A stretch of DNA of 5,166 nt from CAZYYO01 sp964650965 (lineage in GTDB: Bacteria; Bacillota; Clostridia; Lachnospirales; Lachnospiraceae), in assembly GCA_964650965.1 (NCBI GenBank), contig CAZYYO010000124.1:1-5166 (forward strand). Reading direction: 5' to 3'. The notes under the pieces are model-generated. The model searched no databases, was not told the DNA's origin, and saw only the letters and a program-made list of their open reading frames with translations. Position 1 is the first letter of the stretch; each line of letters begins with the position of its first letter. This document shows, piece by piece, positions 1 through 5,166 of this stretch. Position numbers and translations under genes: made by a program.

Positions 1-52
1 CCCTAGAAGTAAGGATCTTTCAGAAACGGATATGATTGAATACATGATTTAG
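1..52 (+). CDS. 3' end of upstream gene, probably sugar ABC transporter ATP-binding protein (partial)
   Basis: Bases 2-52 read as an open tail of 16 codons, PRSKDLSETDMIEYMI, followed by TAG at 50-52. The start lies outside the window. The tail has no diagnostic motif. The call rests on two points. It sits 19 nt upstream of an RbsC-type permease in the same direction. The ending also resembles the acidic helix, of the form S/T-E-x-x-[IM]-[ML]-x-Y, that often closes RbsA/MglA-type double-cassette ATPases. An ATPase is needed by this importer and none is seen elsewhere in the window, so this is the natural place for it. It could be another gene; identity is inferred from context only. Confidence 0.6.
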   Translation, partial: PRSKDLSETDMIEYMI

Positions 53-71
53 TGAGCAAAGGAGAAAAAAG

Positions 72-1037
72 ATGTTTTCAAAAGAATTCTTGAAAAAACA
101 TGTGTACGACATCGCTGCCTATGTAGGCCTTATTATCACATTTGTATTATTTTTAATCTACAGTGGAGATAAGCTGTCATACAATATGGCCACGGTATTA
201 CAGGCAGCAGCAGCTTACTCGATTATTTCTCTGGGAGCGGTATTTGTATATTCCATGGGATTTATGGATGTATCTGTTGGACAGCAGGTAGGTGTCTATG
301 CCATTTTAATGATTTTAATAACCAATAAATTTGGAGGAACAACAAAAGGAGTTGTTGTCAGCTTTCTTGTAGTACTGGCTTTAGCACTTTTATGCGGAGC
401 CTTCAATGGAGCCGTTGCTGTTTGGTTAAAATTGCCCTCCATTGTAACATCATTGTTTTTGATGTTTTTCTTCACAGGGGCACAGCTTCTCTTAATGGAA
501 GGAACTGGAACAAGCTCTATATCGATACAGGCACAGATTAAACCGGACAGCAGAGATGCTTATAACTGGTTTTTACTAATCGCCATTATTGTAGTTGCAT
601 TGATTGTTACGTATTTCTTTAACTATACCAAGCTGGGAAAATATACCAAGGGCATTGGGGCAAATGAAGTGGCAACAGCGCAAAGCGGTGTCAATACTAC
701 AAAATGGAAAGTTATCGCATATATGGCATTTGGTGTATGCGTCGCACTTGGTTCCTTTGTAATGTTAATGAGGACAGGAAGTGCAGGAAAAGGAACAGGA
801 AGCGGTTACGCAATGGATATCATGATTTGCCTAATTTTAGGCGGCATGCCATTGTCCGGTGGAATGAAATCCAAGGTAAGCAGTGCACTGATTGGTACCT
901 TTACCTATGTACTGTTAACCAACGATTTGACCACCATGGGAGTAAGTTTAAATCTGATTAACTTTGTGAAAGCAATTATTTTTATCGCCATTATATTTAT
1001 TACCTGCCGTAGGAAAGATACCGTATTACCAAGATAG
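72..1037 (+). CDS. RbsC-type (BPD_transp_2) sugar ABC transporter permease 1
   Basis: Integral membrane subunit of a CUT2/ribose-type ABC importer, forming one half of the translocation channel in the cytoplasmic membrane. At 321 residues it equals the length of E. coli RbsC. About ten hydrophobic segments are visible, roughly at residues 14-31, 45-62, 68-84, 93-116, 123-142, 165-183, 212-233, 248-263, 268-285 and 292-311. Family landmarks are present: MGFMDVSVG at 62-70 (the family's GxxDLSVG motif), FNG...LPSIVTSL at 111-128, and a cytoplasmic loop with LGKYTKGIGANEVATAQSGV at 188-207 (the GR-x-x-x-AIGxNxxAAxxSGI loop thought to contact the ATPase). The LGGMPLSGG stretch at 256-264 is also typical. 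The start is fixed by AAAGGAG at 58-64, 7 nt before ATG. It sits 19 nt after the preceding stop and 63 nt before the binding-protein gene, so it is probably cotranscribed. The family call is secure; the transported sugar is unknown. Confidence 0.93.
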   Translation: MFSKEFLKKHVYDIAAYVGLIITFVLFLIYSGDKLSYNMATVLQAAAAYSIISLGAVFVYSMGFMDVSVGQQVGVYAILMILITNKFGGTTKGVVVSFLVVLALALLCGAFNGAVAVWLKLPSIVTSLFLMFFFTGAQLLLMEGTGTSSISIQAQIKPDSRDAYNWFLLIAIIVVALIVTYFFNYTKLGKYTKGIGANEVATAQSGVNTTKWKVIAYMAFGVCVALGSFVMLMRTGSAGKGTGSGYAMDIMICLILGGMPLSGGMKSKVSSALIGTFTYVLLTNDLTTMGVSLNLINFVKAIIFIAIIFITCRRKDTVLPR

Positions 1038-1064
1038 GTTTTCACTGCAAATATGCAGAAAAAC
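1038..1064 (+). other. Small imperfect hairpin between permease 1 and binding-protein gene
   Basis: CTGCA at 1045-1049 pairs with TGCAG at 1054-1058 around an AATA loop. After a 2x1 internal loop, GTTTT at 1038-1042 can pair with AAAAC at 1060-1064. The stem is short and AT-rich, and no T-run follows directly (ATTTTT starts at 1071). It is therefore not a convincing terminator. It starts right after the permease stop codon and could be a weak RNA processing or pausing structure, or chance. Confidence 0.3.
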
Positions 1065-1086
1065 ATATACATTTTTCAAAAAATAT

Positions 1087-1093
1087 GAGGAGG
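1087..1093 (+). promoter_or_regulatory. Strong ribosome-binding site of the binding-protein gene
   Basis: GAGGAGG contains the complete AGGAGG consensus, 7 nt before the ATG at 1101. It is the best match to the 16S rRNA tail in this window; the other genes have AGGAG, GGAGG, GGAG or GAGG. This fits the usual need for many copies of the binding protein relative to the permeases, and it decides the start. Confidence 0.8.
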
Positions 1094-1100
1094 AAGAAAA

Positions 1101-2297
1101 ATGAAGAGATTTTTTAAAAAGATTGCAGCAGTAGTATTAGTAGCTGCAATGGCAGTATCCATGGTAGCATGTGGCTCCAGTGGAAAAAGTGACAAGGCAG
1201 ATGCAAACGGAAAGGCATGTACCATTGGGGTGGCTTTCTATCAGGATTCCGGTATGGCCGTTGAGGCAACCAAAGCTTATTTAGATAACATGGCAGACAC
1301 ATTAAATGTTACATTTAAGTATACCGTTCTTACCCAGACGGATGAATCCGCAAACCTGACAAAAATTCAGGAATTAATCGCTTCTGGTGTAGATGGAATT
1401 ATTTGTACCATGGATCTTGGTATGAAGTCCATTCTGGAAGAATGTGAAGCTGCAGGCGTATATCTTGGTGGATATATCTGTGATTATGATACCTCTTACA
1501 CAACAGCTTATGATGATGTATTCAAAAACGAATACTTTGTTGGAACATCTATTGACGGACACGGACCGGATGATGTAGTGATTGGAACACAGATGCTGGA
1601 CAGCTTAGTAGAATACAATGAGAGAAATGCAGATGCACCGATTACCCATGTATCTATGACAATTTTCCCATCCTATGCGTTCCCAACACAGACAACAGCT
1701 GCAAATCAGTTTGTAGAGGCAGTAAATGAATACAATAAAACAGCTACAACTCAGATTACCGTAGATCCATTAAATGAAGAGACAGACGTATTGGCATTTT
1801 CACCAGTAAACACCACTTATTTTGCAAAGCATAGTGACTCACAGGCAATTATCAGTTTTGCAGCAGGAAGTGCCTTTGTATATCCAGTGATGATTCAGGC
1901 GGGAACAGATAAAACAATGAAATTATTTACCACAGGATTTGATGGTGGTGAAGAGAAGAACTTTGGCAGTGCCGGAACAAAGACCTATCAGCAGAATGCA
2001 GTAACTGCAGTAGAAACCATTAACTACCCATTAGTATTATTATTAAATAAAATTAACGGCGTAACCTTCGAAGATCAGCCGGAAGATGCAGAGCGTATTG
2101 ACTGTGACCAGTTCATCATGAACAGCGATGAGGATATGGCGAAATTCCAGAAGAATATTTTCTATACAGCAGATGCAAAAGATGCTTTATTTACACCAGA
2201 AGAAGTATTAAATATGACGGCTTATGCTAATTCTGATGCCACCTATGCAGATTTAGTAAAATCAATTTCAACAATTACCATTGACTCTATTAAATAA
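1101..2297 (+). CDS. Sugar ABC transporter substrate-binding lipoprotein (type I periplasmic-binding fold, RbsB-like)
   Basis: Extracellular, membrane-anchored ligand receptor of the importer. Residues 1-23 are a lipoprotein signal: MKRFFKK, a hydrophobic stretch, then MVAC with the lipid-modified cysteine predicted at C24. A Ser/Gly/Lys/Asp-rich linker to about residue 39 follows. The mature domain opens with a beta strand, TIGVAFYQDSG at 41-51. It continues with the QELIASGVDGIICTMD segment (90-105) typical of Peripla_BP_4 proteins, and has FTTGFDGG at 276-283, the family's late strand with a ligand-contacting Asp. At 398 residues it is about 100 longer than E. coli RbsB (296), with extra length around 121-160, 205-245 and the C-terminal tail from about 335. 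The gene lies between the two permeases and has the strongest Shine-Dalgarno of the operon; a stable hairpin follows its stop. It has no transmembrane segment beyond the signal. The family call is firm; the ligand cannot be named. Confidence 0.9.
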   Translation: MKRFFKKIAAVVLVAAMAVSMVACGSSGKSDKADANGKACTIGVAFYQDSGMAVEATKAYLDNMADTLNVTFKYTVLTQTDESANLTKIQELIASGVDGIICTMDLGMKSILEECEAAGVYLGGYICDYDTSYTTAYDDVFKNEYFVGTSIDGHGPDDVVIGTQMLDSLVEYNERNADAPITHVSMTIFPSYAFPTQTTAANQFVEAVNEYNKTATTQITVDPLNEETDVLAFSPVNTTYFAKHSDSQAIISFAAGSAFVYPVMIQAGTDKTMKLFTTGFDGGEEKNFGSAGTKTYQQNAVTAVETINYPLVLLLNKINGVTFEDQPEDAERIDCDQFIMNSDEDMAKFQKNIFYTADAKDALFTPEEVLNMTAYANSDATYADLVKSISTITIDSIK

Positions 2298-2311
2298 TTT
2301 ATAAAAATAAG

Positions 2312-2357
2312 CGGTAATGATGTGAGGGATGAATCCTCATCCCTCTAACATCATCCG
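2312..2357 (+). other. Stable intergenic RNA hairpin after the binding-protein gene (no U-tract)
   Basis: GAGGGATGA at 2324-2332 pairs perfectly with TCATCCCTC at 2337-2345 around an ATCC loop (2333-2336). ATGATGT at 2317-2323 pairs with ACATCAT at 2348-2354 after a two-base bulge (T2346, A2347). CGG at 2312-2314 can close with CCG at 2355-2357 across a second two-base bulge (T2315, A2316). That gives 16 core base pairs, or 19 in total. No T-run follows; the next bases are ATCATGAGGAAAC, the ribosome-binding site of permease 2. An intrinsic terminator is therefore unlikely. By analogy with hairpins behind other binding-protein genes, such as malE in the E. coli maltose operon, it may block 3' exonucleases. 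That would raise binding-protein mRNA over the downstream genes. The structure is seen directly; the role is inferred. Confidence 0.75.
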
Positions 2358-2360
2358 ATC

Positions 2361-2367
2361 ATGAGGA
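2361..2367 (+). promoter_or_regulatory. Ribosome-binding site of permease 2, complementary to the upstream hairpin loop
   Basis: The sequence ATGAGGA holds GAGG at 2363-2366, 7 nt before the ATG at 2374, and sets that start. It begins four bases after the hairpin ends. The seven bases are the exact reverse complement of TCCTCAT at 2334-2340, which forms the loop and the start of the 3' arm of the hairpin. An alternative pairing that hides this site is thus possible, though the full hairpin looks more stable. Confidence 0.6.
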
Positions 2368-2373
2368 AACAAA

Positions 2374-3396
2374 ATGAATCATAAAAATAGTGGACAACAA
2401 ATCATAAAAAAAATATTTCTATCCGTTCTATTTCCATTATTGATGTTTACGGTGATGCTGATTATTACTGCAAGCAAGGAAACATGTTATGTGAATGGGA
2501 AACTAATCTTTCTTTCACTGGATTTAGTGAAACAGGTTATTTTGAATTCCTGTATGACAATTTGCGTGGCACTTGCAATCTGGCTGCAGCTGAAAAATGG
2601 TCGCTTTGATTTTTCAGGAGGAGCATCCATGATTCTTACAGCTATTGTAGCAGGAAATATTGGAAGTGAAACAGGAAACCCCTGGCTGGCCCTGGTGGTT
2701 GCCCTGGTATTAGGAATTTTATTAAATTGCTTTACAGCTGTTATTTATATTGTAGGCAGAATCCCAATTATTATTTGTACCATTGGAGTAACACTTTTAT
2801 ATGAATCCATTACCTATCTGGTATTTGGAGGACAGGGGATCCGAGTGTTTTATTCTCAGATTCATACATCCATTTTTGGTCGTATCCCAGGTGTGTTTTT
2901 ACCAACCGCACTGGCCATTGCAGCTTTTGTAATTTTTACGTACTTTACAGCAGCTGGAAGAAAGGGAAAGGTTTTATCATTTAATCAGAGAGCAGGCGTT
3001 AATATTGGAATTGATGAGAAAAAGAATATCTTTGTCACATATATTTTCTCCGGTATTATCATCGGGCTTGCAGCAATTGTTTATGTATCCCAAAAGGAAG
3101 TAACCCCACAATCAGGTCTGGCAACCTCAGGAATTATGTTTTCCTATATTGTACCTGTATTTATGGGAACCTTTATTGGACTTGCCAGCTGTGATGTAAT
3201 AGGCATCTCTATTGCAGCCATTGGAATGGCAATTATGAATTATGGACTGAACTGTCTCAACTTAGGTGCAGGTGGATGGCAACAGATTATCATGGGAGTC
3301 TTTGTATTAGGATTCTATGCATTCTCAGCACAGACAGATAAAATAGAAAGCTTTATGTCAAAGCTAAAAAATAAAAAGGCCACAAAGGCGGTATAA
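2374..3396 (+). CDS. RbsC-type (BPD_transp_2) sugar ABC transporter permease 2, divergent
   Basis: Second membrane subunit, 340 residues, expected to pair with the 72-1037 product in a heterodimeric channel. Hydrophobic segments lie roughly at 14-33, 53-72, 83-95, 103-127, 131-150, 173-192, 217-238, 254-272, 274-289 and 302-317. The family layout is recognisable: NGRFDFSGGASM at 75-86 in place of the GxxDLSVG motif, and RIPIIICTIGVTLLYES at 129-145 for the P-x-x-I-x-T-L-G helix. The cytoplasmic loop GRKGKVLSFNQRAGVNIGID at 195-214 matches the ATPase-contact loop, but with a changed core (LSFNQRAGVNIGI where AIGxNxxAAxxSGI is usual). The last 20 residues are Lys-rich and probably cytoplasmic. 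The start is set by GAGG at 2363-2366, 7 nt upstream; translation may be affected by the hairpin just before it. The stop is only 13 nt before the GH3 start, which indicates one transcript. The family call is firm, the substrate unknown. Confidence 0.88.
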   Translation: MNHKNSGQQIIKKIFLSVLFPLLMFTVMLIITASKETCYVNGKLIFLSLDLVKQVILNSCMTICVALAIWLQLKNGRFDFSGGASMILTAIVAGNIGSETGNPWLALVVALVLGILLNCFTAVIYIVGRIPIIICTIGVTLLYESITYLVFGGQGIRVFYSQIHTSIFGRIPGVFLPTALAIAAFVIFTYFTAAGRKGKVLSFNQRAGVNIGIDEKKNIFVTYIFSGIIIGLAAIVYVSQKEVTPQSGLATSGIMFSYIVPVFMGTFIGLASCDVIGISIAAIGMAIMNYGLNCLNLGAGGWQQIIMGVFVLGFYAFSAQTDKIESFMSKLKNKKATKAV

Positions 3397-3409
3397 CAGG
3401 AGAAAAGAA

Positions 3410-5107
3410 ATGGATTTAAAAGGAAAACCATTTTATTTATCAGAAGATGACATTCGTTGGGTAGAAGAAACAAAAGAGGCTTTAACATTAGATGAGAAAT
3501 TAGGACAGCTTTTTTTCCCTATTGGATACTCTCCAAACGAGCAGTATTTGCAATATGAAATATTAGCAAAAAATCCAGGGGGACTGATGTTCCGCACCGG
3601 GAAAACAGAAGAATTATTTGCAGCTTATTCTTATCTACAGACCCACAGTAAGGTGCCCATGCTTCTAGCTGCAAATCTGGAAGCTGGTGGAGATGGTATT
3701 GTGGAAGAGGGAACCCCTTTTGGAAAGCAAATGCAGGTTGCCGCCATCGGGGACCCAGAGCAGGCCTATCGATTGGGAAAGGTCAGCTGTAGCGAGGGAC
3801 AGGCAGTAGGCTGTAACTATGCATTTGCTCCGGTAGTGGATATTGACATGAACTACCACAGCCCCATTACCAATGTAAGAACCTATGGCTCAGACCCTGA
3901 GATGGTAAAAAAATGTGGCTTGGAATATATGCGTGGAGCCAAGGAATGTGGTTCTGCTGTTTCCATTAAGCATTTCCCTGGGGATGGAGTAGATGAAGTG
4001 GACCAGCATATATTAACCAGTGTTAACAGTCTCTCCTGTGAAGAATGGGATCAGACCTATGGTGATGTATATCAGACATTAATTGATGAGGGGGCACTTT
4101 CCGTAATGGTAGGTCATATTGCTATGCCAGCCTATCAAAAGAAGTTTAATCCAAAGCTTCCTAAGAAGCTGATGCCAGCATCCTTATCACCAGAGCTGTT
4201 GCAAAACCTGTTAAGAGAGCAGCTGGGATTCAATGGAATGATTATTACAGATGCTTCTCCAATGGTAGGCTTCTTATGTGCAATGGACCGTGAACAGTCG
4301 GTTCCTTATTGTATTGAAGCAGGCTGCGATATGATTTTATTTAATAAGGATTATCAGGAAGACCTGATGTTTATGAAGAAGGGATATGAAACCGGTATTC
4401 TGTCCCAGAAGCGCTTAGATGAGGCTGTTACAAGAATTCTTGCTATGAAGGCAGCATTAAAGCTTCATGAGAAGCAGGCCAATGGTACGTTAGCTCCAAA
4501 TCGGGAGAACCTGTCTGTCATTGGATGCCAGGAGCATGTGGCATGGGCAAAAGAGTGTGCAGATAAGTCAGTTACTTTAGTAAAGGATACGCAGAATTTA
4601 CTTCCCATCTCTCCAAAGAAGCACAAAAGAGTTCTGTATGAAATCATGGGAGAGTGTGATTCTGCCAGTCGTGTGGAAGAAACCTTTGTGAAGCAGATGG
4701 AAGCAGAAGGCTTTGAAATGATTCCTTATGTAAAGGAACAGTTTGATTTCAGTAAGCCCATTGCTTTTGAGACAGTAACCGAATTCAGAAATAAGTATGA
4801 TTTGGTTATTTATCTTGGAAATGTGGAAAATGCATCCAATAAAACCACGGCACGCTTAAACTGGCATACCATCTTTGGGGCAGGTAACAATATTCCATGG
4901 TTTGTTGAGGTGGTACCAACAATGTTTGTTTCCTTACAGATTCCATATCATTTGTTGGACGTGCCAATGGTTAAGACCTACATTAATGCATACTCCAATC
5001 ATGATTATGTGATTGAGGCAGTTGTAGAAAAAATCTTAGGTCGCAGTGAATTTAAAGGGATTAGCCCAATTGACCCATTCTGTGGCAAGGAATACTTAGC
5101 ATACTAA
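3410..5107 (+). CDS. Glycoside hydrolase family 3, NagZ-like (putative cytoplasmic beta-N-acetylhexosaminidase)
   Basis: Predicted retaining beta-glycosidase of 565 residues with no signal peptide or membrane segment, so probably cytoplasmic. The TIM-barrel domain covers about residues 20-350. The NagZ-subgroup signature KHFPGxGxxxxDxH is present as KHFPGDGVDEVDQH (187-200), giving D198/H200 as the acid/base dyad. D281 in GFNGMIITDAS (273-283) is the candidate nucleophile. The H200-D281 distance of 81 is close to the 84 recalled for B. subtilis NagZ (H234, D318). NVRTYGSDP (155-163) matches the family's R-S-F-G-x-D-P segment. A second alpha/beta domain follows, from SVTLVKDTQNLLPI (387-400) to LGRSEFKGISPIDPFCG (543-559), with the typical IPYHLLDVP...TYINAYS segment near 511-529, as in two-domain Firmicute NagZ. 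Deviations are N-L-E-A-G-G at 89-94 where NagZ has D-Q-E-G-G, and TDAS instead of TDDL. AGGAG (3398-3402) lies 7 nt upstream. Family and catalysis are likely; GlcNAc specificity is uncertain. Confidence 0.87.
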   Translation: MDLKGKPFYLSEDDIRWVEETKEALTLDEKLGQLFFPIGYSPNEQYLQYEILAKNPGGLMFRTGKTEELFAAYSYLQTHSKVPMLLAANLEAGGDGIVEEGTPFGKQMQVAAIGDPEQAYRLGKVSCSEGQAVGCNYAFAPVVDIDMNYHSPITNVRTYGSDPEMVKKCGLEYMRGAKECGSAVSIKHFPGDGVDEVDQHILTSVNSLSCEEWDQTYGDVYQTLIDEGALSVMVGHIAMPAYQKKFNPKLPKKLMPASLSPELLQNLLREQLGFNGMIITDASPMVGFLCAMDREQSVPYCIEAGCDMILFNKDYQEDLMFMKKGYETGILSQKRLDEAVTRILAMKAALKLHEKQANGTLAPNRENLSVIGCQEHVAWAKECADKSVTLVKDTQNLLPISPKKHKRVLYEIMGECDSASRVEETFVKQMEAEGFEMIPYVKEQFDFSKPIAFETVTEFRNKYDLVIYLGNVENASNKTTARLNWHTIFGAGNNIPWFVEVVPTMFVSLQIPYHLLDVPMVKTYINAYSNHDYVIEAVVEKILGRSEFKGISPIDPFCGKEYLAY

Positions 5108-5134
5108 TTGTGAAGGCAATGTGGAGGAAACAAG

Positions 5135-5166
5135 ATGAAAATAGATAAATTAGAAGATATTGAAGG
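5135..5166 (+). CDS. 5' end of a downstream gene (partial, unidentified)
   Basis: An ATG at 5135 follows GGAGG (5123-5127) by 7 nt, the same spacing as the other starts here. It opens a frame, MKIDKLEDIEG, that runs off the end without a stop. The gap after the GH3 stop is 27 nt with no hairpin or T-run, so the gene is probably in the same operon. Eleven residues are too few to name a family. They are charged and not hydrophobic, so this does not look like an exported or membrane protein at its start. A sugar-processing function would suit the context but is a guess. Confidence 0.65.
   Translation, partial: MKIDKLEDIE

Noticed and set aside
704..961. An 85-codon open frame on the + strand inside the permease 1 gene.
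   Set aside because: It is out of frame with a clearly conserved permease, is rich in Arg/Cys/Trp, shows no family features and has no ribosome-binding site suited to it.
1039..1071. Possible promoter before the binding-protein gene, TTTTCA (1039-1044) or TTCACT (1041-1046) with TATACA (1066-1071).
   Set aside because: The -35 matches are weak and the spacers are 21 and 19 bases, so it is not supportable by eye.
2281..2308. Possible internal promoter, TTGACT (2281-2286) with TATAAA (2300-2305) or AAAAAT (2303-2308).
   Set aside because: The good -10 candidate gives a 13-base spacer, which is too short. The correctly spaced one is a poor match. Such boxes are common by chance in AT-rich DNA.
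2312..2357. Intrinsic terminator after the binding-protein gene.
   Set aside because: No T-run follows the stem, and the next gene starts 17 bases after it with its own ribosome-binding site. Partial attenuation cannot be excluded but the classical signal is absent.
2329..2364. An 11-codon reading frame, ATG at 2329 to TGA at 2362-2364, running through the hairpin and ending in the permease 2 ribosome-binding site; considered as a leader peptide.
   Set aside because: The only purine-rich site (GAGG, 2324-2327) is one base from the ATG, far too close for initiation, and the start is buried in the stem. The peptide (MNPHPSNIIRS) has no run of regulatory codons.
1114..4647. Four open frames of 60-64 codons on the minus strand (1114-1302, 1374-1562, 3665-3859, 4465-4647).
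   Set aside because: All lie opposite conserved coding sequence, have compositions typical of antisense translation and show no recognisable motifs.

Overview
The window is part of one co-directional (+ strand) operon. It holds most of a carbohydrate-type ABC importer plus a cytoplasmic glycosidase. The DNA is AT-rich, every start has a purine-rich Shine-Dalgarno sequence about 7 nt upstream, and the binding protein is a lipoprotein with an MKRFFKK...MVACGSS leader. Together these point to a low-GC Firmicute, most likely a gut clostridium of the Lachnospiraceae type. That assignment is inferred from style, not from a marker gene.

Layout: bases 1-52 are the last 16 codons and stop of an upstream gene, by context probably the sugar ABC ATPase. 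72-1037 is an RbsC-type permease. 1101-2297 is a sugar-binding lipoprotein. 2298-2373 is a short intergenic region with a long, strong RNA hairpin. 2374-3396 is a second, more divergent RbsC-type permease. 3410-5107 is a glycoside hydrolase family 3 (GH3) enzyme of the NagZ (beta-N-acetylglucosaminidase-like) subgroup without a signal peptide. A further gene starts at 5135 and runs off the end. No gene-free stretch exceeds 76 bases, and I see no RNA gene, CRISPR array, insertion sequence or clear promoter.

Working model (inference): the lipoprotein captures a small glycoside outside the membrane, the two different permeases form a heterodimeric channel powered by the upstream ATPase, and the GH3 enzyme cleaves the glycoside in the cytoplasm. 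CUT2/RbsC-type systems are best known for monosaccharides, so pairing one with an intracellular GH3 suggests that a disaccharide or other beta-glycoside is imported. The catalytic residues of the GH3 are present, but its sugar-binding motif differs from classical NagZ, so the substrate cannot be named from sequence.

The points most worth a second look are the hairpin at 2312-2357, whose loop side is complementary to the ribosome-binding site of permease 2; the permease / binding protein / permease gene order; and the altered GH3 substrate pocket. Nothing here is clearly a wholly new system. It is a recognisable transporter-hydrolase operon with an unassigned substrate.
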